Shown here: positions 54,721-63,638 of the stretch, one piece after another
Position numbering within the stretch: position 1 is the stretch's first letter
Layout of the letters: each line of letters begins with the position of its first letter
Assembly: GCA_963834515.1 (NCBI GenBank)
Contig: CAWICB010000003.1
Coordinates: 248,001 to 312,000 of the forward strand
Reading direction: 5' to 3'
Origin: RYN-230 sp963834515
Lineage (GTDB): Bacteria > Actinomycetota > Actinomycetes > Streptosporangiales > Streptosporangiaceae
DNA: 64,000 bases
Position numbers and translations under genes: made by a program
The notes under the pieces: generated by a model
The model's input: only the letters and a program-made list of their open reading frames with translations
Databases searched by the model: none
Told to the model about the DNA's origin: nothing

Positions 54721-56170
54721 TTAGCGGCAGCCGCATCGGGCCAAGGCGGTCGCCATCGCGTCGATGCCGTTGGCGGCCTGCTGCAATCGCGTGGACGGCA
54801 CCCCGTTGGTCATGAACGCGAAGCCCAGCACCCGCCCGCTGCTGTCGTACACCAGCCCGGCCAGGGTGGCGACCGTGCTGAGGTTGCCGGTCTTGGCCCG
54901 GACCACGCCGAGCGCCGGCCCACCGAGGTGGCCGAACACGCTCCCGCCGGGAGCCAGCGTGCCCAGGAAGCCGGCCACCGGCAGCCCGGTGATGACCGCC
55001 CGGAGCTGCGGGTGCGTGCTGCTGGCGGCCAGGCCGACCAGGCGGGCCAGCACGCCGGGTGCGATCCGGTCATCGGGGGAGAGCCCGGACCCGTCCACCA
55101 GGTGGATGCCACGGCTCAGCCCCAGCGTCCCGAGCACCTGGGTGACGGCCGCGGCGGCGCCGCTGAACGAGGCCGGCTTGCCTTCCCGCAGCGCGACCTG
55201 CCGGGCCAGGTCCTCAGCGATCACGTTGTTGCTTTCCCGCAGCATCCAGCCCACCATCGCGGACAGCGGTGGTGAGGAGACCGCGGCCAGCGTGCCCGCG
55301 TGGGCCGGTGCGGTCTGCGGCTGCGGCTGGCCCAGCACATGGATGCCGTCGGCGGCCAGGAACGCGCGGAACGAGGCGGCCGCCTGGCCCGCCGGGTCGG
55401 TGGACCGGGGCCGGAAGTTGCCCGGGTCATCAGCGTCCTGCGGCGCCCCCGACGGGGTCAGCCGGCCCTGGTCCACCTCCAGCGCGGTGATCCCGGTGAC
55501 GTTGCCGGTGGTGATGTAGGAGCCCGGCCAGCCCGGGGCCAGCTGCGGCCCGGTGAACAGGGACGTGTCATAGCCCAGCCGGACCGAGTCCCGGCCGCTG
55601 CTGTGCAGCGCGCGGGCGGTCGCCGCGGCCAGCGCCTTCAGGGTGGCCGGCTGCGGGTAGTCGCTGGCCGGCGGTGACCCCGCGGCCAGCGTGGGATCAC
55701 CGCCGCCAACCAGCACAATCGAGCCCCGGGTGGCACCCGCGGCGACCCGGGTGCGGAACCGGGCCTGCGGGCCGAGCACGTCCAGGGCGGCCACCGCGGT
55801 GGCCAGCTTGGCCGTGGAGGCCGGCTGCAGCATGGTGGCGGCGCCGCTGGCGTACAGCACCCGGCCCGACGCCGGATCGGTGACCACCAGGCCGGCCTCC
55901 TTGCCGAGGGTGGCCGGGGACACCGCGTGGGAGAGCGCCGCGGCCAGGCCGCCGCTGGTCGGCAGCGGGATGGTGGCCCTGACGCCGGGCAGCACCAGGC
56001 TGGCCCGGGACAGCGGGCGGCCCGCCACCCGGGCCACGTCCCACCGGGCCAGCTGGCGCGGCATCAGCGCTGCCACCGCGGCGCCGGCACCCGAGCGTGA
56101 ACACGTTGATCAAGGCCAGCGTGAGCACCGTGGTGGCCAGGGGCCGCTTGGGCCACGCCCGGTTCGCCAC
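54721..56170 (-). CDS. dacB: D-Ala-D-Ala carboxypeptidase/endopeptidase (PBP4, DacB), +1 frameshift near 56093
   Basis: Class C low-molecular-mass penicillin-binding protein. Catalytic motifs: SxxK in QPASTAKLATAVAAL, SxN in RESNNVIAEDLARQ, KTG in VRAKTGNLSTVATLAGLVYD. The N-terminal signal/membrane segment (RPLATTVLTLALINVFTLG) is in a different frame, starting at GTG 56170 with GAGGGG upstream. One surplus G at about 56093 (CTCGGGTGCC) separates it from GAGAAVAALMPRQLARWDVA. Corrected length is about 482 aa. Without correction the protein would lack export. Confidence 0.9.
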
Positions 56171-56264
56171 TGCCAATCCCCTCACGAGATGCTTAGATTC
56201 CCGGTGCGGGAAGTCGACCGCCAGGGACCGGAGTCAACCATCTTCTCCTCAAGGGAGCGACATC

Positions 56265-56753
56265 GTGCGATTCGACGTGACCATTGAGATCCCCAAGGGA
56301 CAACGGAACAAGTATGAGGTGGACCACGACACCGGCCGGATCCGGCTGGACCGGATGCTGTTCACCTCGACCCGGTACCCGTCGGACTACGGGTTCATCG
56401 AGAACACGCTGGCCGACGACGGTGACCCGCTGGATGCGCTGGTGCTGCTGGAGGAACCCACGTTCCCGGGCTGCCTGATCAGCTGCCGGGCCATCGGCAT
56501 GTTCCGGATGCGGGACGAGAAGGGGCTGGACGACAAGGTGCTCTGTGTGGCGGACACCGACCCCAGGATGGCGAGCCTCACCGACATCGGCGACGTCCAG
56601 GAGTTCGACCTGCTGGAAATCCAGCACTTCTTCGAGGTCTACAAGGCCCTGGAGCCGGGCAAGCAAGTCGAGATCAACGGCTGGGTGGGCCGGGCCCAGG
56701 CGGAGAAAGAGATCGAGACCTGCCGGCAGCGGCTAGCCCGGGCCGAGGGCTGA
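56265..56753 (+). CDS. ppa: inorganic pyrophosphatase
   Basis: Family I soluble pyrophosphatase, 162 aa. Active-site features: FDVTIEIPKGQRNKYEVD, RYPSDYGFIENTLADDGDPLDALVLLEEP with the three Asp of the signature (DGDPLD), and VLCVADTDPR. GTG 56265 has AAGGGAG upstream; further in-frame upstream codons re-read the dacB antisense. Divergent from dacB, as is common in actinobacteria. Confidence 0.97.
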   Translation: MRFDVTIEIPKGQRNKYEVDHDTGRIRLDRMLFTSTRYPSDYGFIENTLADDGDPLDALVLLEEPTFPGCLISCRAIGMFRMRDEKGLDDKVLCVADTDPRMASLTDIGDVQEFDLLEIQHFFEVYKALEPGKQVEINGWVGRAQAEKEIETCRQRLARAEG

Positions 56754-56863
56754 CCGGGACCAGCCAGCAGGCGGCAGCACCTGCGCCTGACTCGGGCGGC
56801 CTAGTCGCGGGCAGCTCATGATATGCGTCACACTGTGCGTATAACGTGCACAAGGAGGCACCC

Positions 56864-57547
56864 GTGGAACACGCGGATGACGTGCTCAGCCGGGCGCCGC
56901 TGTTCGATGCGCTCGACGAGGAGGGCGCTAAAGCACTGCGGGCGCTGGTTACGGACGTGGACCTGGCCCGGGCCGAGCGGCTGTTCGATGAGGGCGACGC
57001 CGGCGACCGGCTGTACGTCGTGCTGGACGGCAAGATCAAGCTGACCCGGGCCGCGCCGGATGGCCGGGAGAACCTGCTCAGCGTGCTCGGCCCCGGCGAG
57101 ATGTTCGGTGAGCTGTCCCTGTTCGACCCGCGGCCGCGGACGTCGAGCGCGGTCGCGGTGACCGACACCCGGCTGGCCGCGCTGGCTCACGACGAGCTCC
57201 GCGACTGGCTGACCGGCCGCCCGGACGTCTCGCTCCACCTGCTGCGCGCGCTCGCGCAGCGGCTCCGGAGGGCCAACGACGTGATGGCCGACCTGGTGTT
57301 CACCGACGTGCCGGGCCGGGTAGCCAAGGCTCTGCTCGACCTGGCGGACCGGTTCGGTGAGGCGACCCCGGAGGGGCTGCAGGTCCACCACGACCTGACC
57401 CAGGAAGAACTGGCCCAGCTGGTCGGGGCGTCCCGGGAGACGGTGAACAAGGCGCTGGCCGACTTCGCGGCCCGCGGCTGGCTGAGCCTGTCGGCCAAGT
57501 CCGTGCTGATCATCGACGCCGACCGGCTGGCCAAGCGGGCCCGCTGA
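56864..57547 (+). CDS. crp: Crp/Fnr family transcriptional regulator (Crp)
   Basis: 227 aa. Cyclic-nucleotide-binding domain (residues 10-120; DEGDAGDRLYVVLDGKIKL, GPGEMFGELSLFDPRPRTSSA with the phosphate-binding RxSSA) and a C-terminal winged helix (LTQEELAQLVGASRETVNKAL). It resembles cAMP-responsive Crp of Streptomyces and mycobacteria, a global regulator. GTG 56864 is fixed by AAGGAGG at 56852-56858. A CACACTGTG palindrome just upstream (56829-56837) could be an autoregulatory half-match but is weak. Confidence 0.94.
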   Translation: MEHADDVLSRAPLFDALDEEGAKALRALVTDVDLARAERLFDEGDAGDRLYVVLDGKIKLTRAAPDGRENLLSVLGPGEMFGELSLFDPRPRTSSAVAVTDTRLAALAHDELRDWLTGRPDVSLHLLRALAQRLRRANDVMADLVFTDVPGRVAKALLDLADRFGEATPEGLQVHHDLTQEELAQLVGASRETVNKALADFAARGWLSLSAKSVLIIDADRLAKRAR

Positions 57548-57551
57548 AGCG

Positions 57552-58373
57552 TCAGAAGCTGACCCCGGGCGGCAGCTCACCCTGGCTGTCCAGGTAGCCG
57601 AGCTGCGCCCGGACCGACCACTGGGCGGCCGGCCACAGCGACCGGTCCACGTCGGTGTACACCCGTTTGACGATCTGCTCCGGGGACCGGTCCCCGGCAT
57701 CCAGTGCGGCCCGCACCTCGGCCAGCCGTTCCTGCCGGTGCGCGATGTAGAAGTCGAGCACCCCAGCCGGGTCGGCCAGCAGCGGGCCGTGCCCCGGCAG
57801 CAGCATGCTGAGCTGCTCCGCGTCGGCCAGCGCGCGCAGCCGGCCCAGGCTGGCCAGGTAGTCGCCCAGGTTCCCGTCGTGGGCGATCACCGTGGTGCCG
57901 CGGCCCAGCACGGTGTCCCCGGTGAGCAGCGCCCCGTCGGCGGGCAGCAGCAGGCACACCGAGTCGGCGGTGTGCCCGGGAGTGGCCACCACGCGGATCT
58001 CGCAGCCGGCCGCGGTGAGCACGTCGCCCGGGGCCAGGCCCTGGTCGCCCAGCCGGAGGGCCGGGTCGGCGGCCAGCACCGGCGCCCCGGTCAGCGCGGC
58101 GAACTGGGCCGCCCCTTCGGCGTGATCCGGGTGGCCATGGGTGAGCAGGATGCGGACCACCCGCCGTCCCGCCGCCTCGGCCAGCGCGGCGACCCGGCGC
58201 AGATGCCCCTCGTCGCCGGGCCCTGGGTCGACCACCACCGCGGACGCCGCTCCTGGCTCAGCGATCAGCCAGGTGTTGGTTCCGTTCAGCGTCATCAGCC
58301 CGGGGTTGGGCGCCAGCACGCAGGTAGCCCGGGCCGTGCCGGCCCCGTCCAGCGGTGGTTCGCCGGCGCTCAT
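57552..58373 (-). CDS. MBL-fold metallohydrolase
   Basis: 273 aa, LACTB2/glyoxalase II-like. Metal motif THGHPDHAEG, later TPGHTADSVCLLL, GDTVLG and PGHGPLL. The N-terminal NPGLMTLNGTNTWLI and the C-terminal helical tail (YIAHRQERLAEVRAAL, IVKRVYTDV) are typical. Substrate unknown. ATG 58373 overlaps the NUDIX stop (ATGA). Operon with NUDIX, RidA and DUF4177. Confidence 0.92.
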   Translation of the reverse strand: MSAGEPPLDGAGTARATCVLAPNPGLMTLNGTNTWLIAEPGAASAVVVDPGPGDEGHLRRVAALAEAAGRRVVRILLTHGHPDHAEGAAQFAALTGAPVLAADPALRLGDQGLAPGDVLTAAGCEIRVVATPGHTADSVCLLLPADGALLTGDTVLGRGTTVIAHDGNLGDYLASLGRLRALADAEQLSMLLPGHGPLLADPAGVLDFYIAHRQERLAEVRAALDAGDRSPEQIVKRVYTDVDRSLWPAAQWSVRAQLGYLDSQGELPPGVSF

Positions 58374-59239
58374 AGCGGGTACCGCACGTCTTCCGGAACG
58401 GTCAGCCAGAACGCCCCGTCCACCTGCACGACAGCCGGGGTCACCGGCCGCATCGAGTGCCCGGCACCCAGCGCGGTGGGCACGTCGGGGTAGCCAGCCA
58501 GCCCGGCCAGGCAGGTTGCCGTGGGCGGCAGCAGGAACAGTTCGCGGGTCCGAGCGGCCTGGATAGCCGCGGCCGGCCGGGTCCAGGCCACCTGTTCCGC
58601 TTCCCCGCCGACGTCGCGGGTGCGCTGGCCTGGTGGCAGCGCCGCGGCGAAGAACCGGGTGTCGTACCGGCGCGCCTCGGTCATCGGGGTGATCCAGCGC
58701 GCCCAGGGGTGCAGCAGGTCCGAACGGAGCACCAGGCCACGGCGGCCGAGCAGCTGGGCGAGCGACAGCGACCGGTCGAGCAGGGCGGTCCGGTCGGCTT
58801 CCCAGTCCGCCTCGCTGGTGTCCGCCACCAGGGTGTCCGCGGCGGGACCGGCCAGCAGCACCCCGGACTCCTCGAATGTCTCCCGGACGGCCGCGCAGAC
58901 CAGGGCCCGGGCCAGGCCAGGCGGGGCATCGAGCAGCTGGCCCCAGGCGCCGGCGTCCGGGCCGGCCCAGGCCACCTCGTCCTCCGCGTCACGGGGGTCC
59001 ACCGAGCCCCCCGGGAACGCCGAAGCCCCCGGCGCGAAGGCCATCGAGCGGGCCCGGCGGAGCATGTACACCTCGATACCGGGTCCGTCCGGCGCCGCGC
59101 GCAGCAGCAGCACCGAGGCTGCGTCGCGCGGCTCGGCGGCAGCCCGGCGGCTGGCTAGGTAGTCGCTGGCCTGCTCGGCATAGCCGCCGCCGAGCTTGAT
59201 GATCGGCCGGTGCACGGGTGTGGCCGGTTCGCCAGTCAC
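58370..59239 (-). CDS. NUDIX hydrolase
   Basis: 289 aa. The NUDIX box is split in a way common to the family found beside crp: PGGSVDPRDAEDEVAW, then AAVRETFEESGVLLAG carrying the REx2EE catalytic glutamates. Flanking ASVLLLRAAPDGPGIEVYML and the long C-terminal ARRYDTRFFAAALPPGQ are as in Nudt19-like enzymes acting on CoA derivatives; substrate not certain. GTG 59239 overlaps the RidA stop. Confidence 0.9.
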   Translation of the reverse strand: MTGEPATPVHRPIIKLGGGYAEQASDYLASRRAAAEPRDAASVLLLRAAPDGPGIEVYMLRRARSMAFAPGASAFPGGSVDPRDAEDEVAWAGPDAGAWGQLLDAPPGLARALVCAAVRETFEESGVLLAGPAADTLVADTSEADWEADRTALLDRSLSLAQLLGRRGLVLRSDLLHPWARWITPMTEARRYDTRFFAAALPPGQRTRDVGGEAEQVAWTRPAAAIQAARTRELFLLPPTATCLAGLAGYPDVPTALGAGHSMRPVTPAVVQVDGAFWLTVPEDVRYPL

Positions 59240-59712
59240 TGCACCTCGGCGATCAGCTCGACCTCGACCGGCGCGTCCAGGGGCAGCACCGCCATGCCGA
59301 CCGCGCTGCGGGCATGCTTGCCCGCCTCGCCGAACACGTCCTGGAGCAGCTCGCTGGCCCCGTTGATGACCTGGGCCTGCCCGGTGAAGTCCGGCGCACT
59401 GGCCACGAAGCCGGTGACCTTGACCACCCGCCGCACGGCGGACAGGCTGCCGGTCACCGAGACGACCGCGGCCAGCGCGTTCAGCGCGCACACCCGGGCC
59501 AGCCCGGCGGCTTCCTCCAGGGTGACCGCGTCGCCGACCTTGCCCGTCATCATCAGCGCGCCACCCGCCATCGGCAGCTGACCGGCCGTGTAGACGTAGT
59601 TCCCGGTCCGCAGGGCAGGCACGTAGGCCGCCTGCGGCGGGGTTACCGCCGGAAGCTCCAGGCCCAGCGCGGCCAGCCGCTCCTCCGGGGTGCCGGGCGC
59701 CGCGGCCGTCAT
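59236..59712 (-). CDS. RidA family protein
   Basis: 158 aa, Rid/YjgF fold. NYVYTAGQLPMAGG, LARVCALNALAAV, VTGFVASAPDF, QVINGASELLQDVFGEAGKHARSAVG (in part) and APVEVELIAEV are typical of the RidA subgroup with VG-type ends. RidA enzymes hydrolyse reactive enamines/imines made by PLP enzymes. The active Arg of classical RidA is seen in ARSAVGM. ATG 59712 overlaps the DUF4177 stop (ATGA). Confidence 0.92.
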   Translation of the reverse strand: MTAAAPGTPEERLAALGLELPAVTPPQAAYVPALRTGNYVYTAGQLPMAGGALMMTGKVGDAVTLEEAAGLARVCALNALAAVVSVTGSLSAVRRVVKVTGFVASAPDFTGQAQVINGASELLQDVFGEAGKHARSAVGMAVLPLDAPVEVELIAEVQ

Positions 59713-59870
59713 GACCCGTCCTTGGGCCGCTTCAGATAAGCGACCAGCTGCTCGGTGTTCGGCCCGGGCACCAGCGCCACCAGTTCCCAGCCGTCATCGC
59801 CCCAGTTGTCCAGGATCTGCTTCGTCGCATGCACGAGCAACGGCACCGTTGCGTACTCCCACTTCTGCAT
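59709..59870 (-). CDS. DUF4177 domain protein, 53 aa
   Basis: A very short gene: MQKWEYATVPLLVHATKQ, ILDNWGDDGWELVALVPGP and a Lys/Arg tail. The WEY...GWELV pattern is DUF4177. It keeps the order DUF4177-RidA-NUDIX-MBL known from other actinobacteria. The ATG at 59870 has no visible SD, and the palindromic repeat D ends only about 12 bp upstream of it, so its original leader may have been displaced. An in-frame TAA (four codons upstream) excludes an upstream extension. Confidence 0.85.
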   Translation of the reverse strand: MQKWEYATVPLLVHATKQILDNWGDDGWELVALVPGPNTEQLVAYLKRPKDGS

Positions 59871-59881
59871 GAACGAACTGT

Positions 59882-60094
59882 ATTAGCCCGGGGGGACGAC
59901 CCCCCGGAACCCCCCCGCTCGCCGCTTCGCGCCGAACGCCGGATCGGCGAGCACCCGCCTTCGGCGGGCCTCGCCTCACCGGCGCAGCGGACTCCGGCTG
60001 GGCCAGCCCCTTCGGCGGGCCTCGCCTCACCGGCGCGAGCCCAGACTCCCACCAGCCAACACCAGCGCCACGCCTCGCCTCACCTCACCGGCGC
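59882..60094 (-). repeat. palindromic repeat locus D upstream of the DUF4177 gene
   Basis: Read on the minus strand, 59980 to 59882 is a well-preserved family member: GAGGCGAGGCCCGCCG, the hairpin GCCGTTCGGC-like CCGGCGTTCGGCGCG, CGGGGGGTTCCGGGG, the CCGGGGGGTCGTCCCCCC hairpin and the end GGGCTAATAC. Beyond it, a segment containing CGCCGGTGAGGCGAGGC occurs three times (about 59959-59985, 60010-60036, 60071-60094), i.e. partial 5' copies. Confidence 0.85.
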
Positions 60095-60161
60095 GTTCCC
60101 GGCTCCCAACCAGCCAACACCCACCGCCGCGCCGCGCCGCACGGCACGCAACGGGCTCGGG

Positions 60162-61271
60162 CTACGACTTGCGGCGGGCGCGGGTGCGGGCGCGGGGGGC
60201 GGGGGCTGGGGTGCTGTCCGGTGCGGCGGGGTCGGGCTGGGCTTCAGCCGCGCCGTTCGGGGCCGTCTCGGCCGGGGCGGGCGGGATGGCCTCCTCGTCC
60301 AGTTCGGGCACCGGCGCGTCGCCGATCTCGGGCAGCGGCACTTCGGCGATCTCGGGCAGCGGCGCCTCGGCGATCTCGGGCAGCGGCGCTTCGGCGATCT
60401 CCGGCACCGGGGGTGCCCCGCCCACTTCGGCGGCCGCCTCGGCTGCGGCCAGCTCGGCCTCACCGGTGTCTTCGAGCGGCGGCGGCGGCTCAGCCGGGGG
60501 TGGCGGCGCGGGCGCGTACTTCTCGAAGAACCGGAGCAGCTCGACCGGAACCGGCATGACCAGCGTGCTGTTGCGTTCCGCCGCCACCTCCACCACGGTC
60601 TGCAGCAACCGCAACTGCAGCGCGGCCGGGTCACGGGCCATCACATTGGCGGCCGCGGCCAGCCGCTTGGACGCCTGGTACTCACCGTCCGCCGAGATGA
60701 TCCTGGCCCGCCGTTCCCGTTCTGCCTCGGCCTGGCGGGACATCGAGCGCTTCATGCCCTCCGGCAGGTTCACGTCCTTGATCTCGACCCGCTCGACCCG
60801 GATACCCCAGGGGCCCTCGGTCGGCTCGTCGATGATCCGGCGCAGTTCCCGGTTCACCGTGTCCCGCTCGGCCAGCAGCTGGTCCATCTCGGACTGGCCG
60901 ATGATAGAGCGAAGTGAGGTCTGGGCCTGCTGGGATACGGCAAACATGTAGTTCTGCACGTTCACTACGGCTTTGATCGGGTCAACCACCCGGAAGTACA
61001 CCACCGCGTCCACCCGGACGCTGACGTTGTCCCTGGTGATGCCCTCCTGAGCAGGTACCGCCATGGCGATGATTTGCATATTGACTTTCTGCATCCGGTC
61101 GCCAATGGGCCGCAGGATGGTCAGCCCGGGGCCGCGCACTCCCGGCAGCACCTTGCCGAACCGGAACACGATGCCCTGCTCGTACTGCTGTACCACCCGT
61201 AGCGAGCGGCCTACCGTGACCAGCCCCCCCACGATGATCAGCACAAGGATGACCACCAAGGCTGCCAGCAT
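60162..61271 (-). CDS. SPFH/band 7 (slipin-type) membrane protein with repeat tail
   Basis: 369 aa. One N-terminal membrane helix (LAALVVILVLIIVGGLVTVG) and an SPFH domain (VVQQYEQGIVFRFGKVLPGV, NVSVRVDAVVYFRVVDPIKAV, RRIIDEPTEGPWGIRVERVE), then a coiled region (EAERERRARIISADGEYQAS). The C-terminal tail (from about residue 265) is Pro/Ala/Glu-rich with four 8-residue repeats of PEIAEAPL type and a basic end RARTRARRKS. Slipins organise membrane microdomains. ATG 61271 follows AGAGGT. Not co-directional with the ArsA pair; it sits between DUF4177 and ArsA. Confidence 0.9.
   Translation of the reverse strand: MLAALVVILVLIIVGGLVTVGRSLRVVQQYEQGIVFRFGKVLPGVRGPGLTILRPIGDRMQKVNMQIIAMAVPAQEGITRDNVSVRVDAVVYFRVVDPIKAVVNVQNYMFAVSQQAQTSLRSIIGQSEMDQLLAERDTVNRELRRIIDEPTEGPWGIRVERVEIKDVNLPEGMKRSMSRQAEAERERRARIISADGEYQASKRLAAAANVMARDPAALQLRLLQTVVEVAAERNSTLVMPVPVELLRFFEKYAPAPPPPAEPPPPLEDTGEAELAAAEAAAEVGGAPPVPEIAEAPLPEIAEAPLPEIAEVPLPEIGDAPVPELDEEAIPPAPAETAPNGAAEAQPDPAAPDSTPAPAPRARTRARRKS
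60321..60416. repeat. 24-bp tandem repeat in the slipin gene, 4 units
   Basis: Units at 60321, 60345, 60369 and 60393, each with GGCGATCTCGGGCAGCGGCG or a close variant. They encode the PEIAEAPL repeats; copy number changes keep the frame. Confidence 0.9.
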
Positions 61272-61398
61272 CGGACACACCTCTTTCTGTTAAGGGGCCC
61301 GTTCCGGTTACCCAGCCTAGTGACAAAGACGCTACGCGCCAGTAGCCCGCACGGCACCTTGCAGGATGTAGTCCTGAGGCAGCGATAGCCTCCATGGA

Positions 61399-62412
61399 GT
61401 GAGCTCGCGGGACACGGACTGGGAAGGTGTCCGGCTGCATGTCGTCACCGGCAAGGGCGGGACGGGGAAGACGACAGTAGCCGGGGCACTCGCCATTGCC
61501 CTCGCTTATGGGGGGCGCCGGGTCCTGCTCATCGAGGTTGAGGGCCGGCAGGGTATCGCCCGGTTGTTCGACAGCCCGCCGCTGCCCTACAAGGACCGCC
61601 GGGTGGCGGTCGCGCCGTCCACCCCGACGCTGCCGGGCGGTGACGTGTACGCGCTGGCCGCCGACCCGGAGGCGGCGCTCATCGAGTACCTGGAGATGTT
61701 CTACAACCTGCGGCACGCGGGGACCGCGCTGACCAAGCTCGGGGTGGTGGACTTCGCCACCACGATCGCACCCGGCCTGCGCGACGTGCTGCTCACCGGC
61801 AAGGCGGTCGAAGCCGCCCGGCGCCGGGCCGGCGGCCGCCAGCAGTATGACGCGGTGATCATGGATGCCCCGCCCACCGGCCGGATCGGCAAGTTCCTCA
61901 ACGTGGCCACCGAGATATCAGGCCTAGCCAAGGTCGGGCCGATCCGCGGGCACGCCGACACGGTGCAGAGCTTTATCAAATCACCACAGACCGCTGTGCA
62001 CTTCGTCACAGTGCTGGAGGAGATGCCGGTCCAGGAAACCCTGGACGGCATCGCGGAGCTGCGCGGGCTCGCCCAGGGTGGCTTGCAGCTCGGCGGCATC
62101 ATGATCAACATGGTGCGGCCGGAGGAACTGACGGCGGACCAGCTCCAGGCGGCCGCGGCGGGCGCGCTGGATGAGCACGAACTGGATCTGGGCCTGAAGG
62201 ACGCGGGCATCGAGGATCGCCGGGGCCTGGCCAGCAGCCTGGCCGCGGAGCTGACCGATCACGCCCGGGAGGCACTGGCCCAGCGCGCCCAGCGGAACCG
62301 GCTGACCGAAGCGCGCCAGCCCCAGTACGAGCTGCCGCTGATCACCAGCCAGATGGACCTGGCCGGGCTGTACCAGCTGGCCGCGGCGCTGCGCGAGCAG
62401 GGGGCGGCCTGA
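61399..62412 (+). CDS. ArsA/Get3-like P-loop ATPase 1
   Basis: 337 aa. Deviant Walker A with signature lysine, VTGKGGTGKTTVAGALAIAL; DAPPTGRIGKFLNV is the switch/DxPPTG element of the ArsA family. No metal-binding Cys cluster is seen, so arsenite transport is unlikely. Such paired ATPases next to a WhiB gene are conserved in actinobacteria, with unknown role (membrane protein targeting or partner-switching are possible). GTG 61399. Its stop overlaps the next start by one base (TGATG). Confidence 0.9.
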   Translation: MSSRDTDWEGVRLHVVTGKGGTGKTTVAGALAIALAYGGRRVLLIEVEGRQGIARLFDSPPLPYKDRRVAVAPSTPTLPGGDVYALAADPEAALIEYLEMFYNLRHAGTALTKLGVVDFATTIAPGLRDVLLTGKAVEAARRRAGGRQQYDAVIMDAPPTGRIGKFLNVATEISGLAKVGPIRGHADTVQSFIKSPQTAVHFVTVLEEMPVQETLDGIAELRGLAQGGLQLGGIMINMVRPEELTADQLQAAAAGALDEHELDLGLKDAGIEDRRGLASSLAAELTDHAREALAQRAQRNRLTEARQPQYELPLITSQMDLAGLYQLAAALREQGAA

Positions 62413-63587
62413 TGCGCGAGGACCGGCGCCCGCCAGCGCTCGAGGTGGACCGGCTGCTGGACGACCCACGCACCCGGATCATCGTGTGCTGTGGCTCCGG
62501 CGGGGTGGGCAAGACCACCACCGCGGCGGCGCTCGGGCTGCGTGCCGCGGAGCGCGGCCGGCACGCCGTGGTGCTCACCGTGGACCCGGCCCGGCGGCTG
62601 GCCCAGTCGATGGGGCTGTCCTCGCTGGACAACACCCCGCGGCCGGTGCCCGGCTCGGCGGCCAAGGCCGCAGGCGGCAGCCTGCACGCGATGATGCTGG
62701 ACATGAAGCGCACCTTCGACGAGATCGTCGAGGCGCACGCCGAGCCCGACCGGGCCGCGCAGCTCCTGGCCAACCCGTTCTACCAGTCGCTGTCGTCGAG
62801 CTTCGCCGGCACGCAGGAGTACATGGCCATGGAGAAGCTCGGCCAGCTGCGCCGGGCCGACGAGTGGGACCTGATCGTGGTGGACACCCCGCCCAGCCGG
62901 TCGGCGCTGGACTTCCTGGACGCACCACAGCGGCTGGGTCGGTTCCTGGACGGGAGGCTGATCCGGCTGCTGACCGCGCCCGCCAAGTCCGGCGGCCGGG
63001 CCTACCTGCGGGTGTTCACCGCCGGGTTCACCATGGTCACCGGCGTCATCACCAAGGTGATCGGCGTCCAGTTGCTCCGCGACGTGCAGACGTTCGTGAT
63101 CGCGCTGGACACCATGTTCGGCGGCTTCCGGGAGCGGGCCGAGGATACCTACCGGCTGCTCCAGGCCCCGGGCACCGCATTCCTGGTCATCGCCACGCCG
63201 GAGCCGGACGCGCTGCGTGAGGCGTCGTACTTCGTGGAGCGGCTGTCCGCCGACCAGATGCCGCTGGCCGGCCTGATCGTGAACCGGGTCCACCGCTCGG
63301 CCGCCCCGCAGCTGTCCGCCGCGCGCAGCCTGGCCGCCGCGGAGGCGTTGCAGACGGTGCCGCCGCGGGCAACGGGACCGCGGCACCCGCTGACCGCGAC
63401 CGCGCTAAGGCTGCACGCGGAACGGATGCAGCTGGCCGAGCGGGAACACCGGCTCGAAGAGAGCTTCACGGCGGCCCACCCGGTCATCCCGATGGTAGAG
63501 GTGCCGGCGCAGCCGGAGGACGTGCATGACCTCGAAGGGCTGCGCGCGGTGGGGGGCGAACTCGCCCGGGGAGTAAGGCTCAGCTAA
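62412..63587 (+). CDS. ArsA/Get3-like P-loop ATPase 2
   Basis: 391 aa. P-loop CCGSGGVGKTTTAAALGLRA: unlike the partner, the signature lysine position before GG is Ser. DTPPSRSALDFLDAP is the switch element and TVDPARRLAQSMGL follows strand 2. Probably forms a heterodimer with the upstream ATPase, which could supply the missing lysine in trans; that is inference. ATG 62412 overlaps the upstream stop. Convergent with the WhiB gene. Confidence 0.9.
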   Translation: MREDRRPPALEVDRLLDDPRTRIIVCCGSGGVGKTTTAAALGLRAAERGRHAVVLTVDPARRLAQSMGLSSLDNTPRPVPGSAAKAAGGSLHAMMLDMKRTFDEIVEAHAEPDRAAQLLANPFYQSLSSSFAGTQEYMAMEKLGQLRRADEWDLIVVDTPPSRSALDFLDAPQRLGRFLDGRLIRLLTAPAKSGGRAYLRVFTAGFTMVTGVITKVIGVQLLRDVQTFVIALDTMFGGFRERAEDTYRLLQAPGTAFLVIATPEPDALREASYFVERLSADQMPLAGLIVNRVHRSAAPQLSAARSLAAAEALQTVPPRATGPRHPLTATALRLHAERMQLAEREHRLEESFTAAHPVIPMVEVPAQPEDVHDLEGLRAVGGELARGVRLS

Positions 63588-63638
63588 GCGACACTGCCAG
63601 CCGAGAACCAGACCCGGGAAGCTGGGGCATGGCCAGCG

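Noticed and set aside
56829..56837. CACACTGTG as a Crp autoregulation site
   Set aside because: Only the inner 9 bp are symmetric and the outer half-sites do not match the TGTGA-type consensus, so it was not listed as a feature.
61399..63587. Arsenite efflux ATPases
   Set aside because: No arsB, arsR or arsC nearby and no metal-binding cysteine set; the pair matches the conserved ATPases beside wblA instead.
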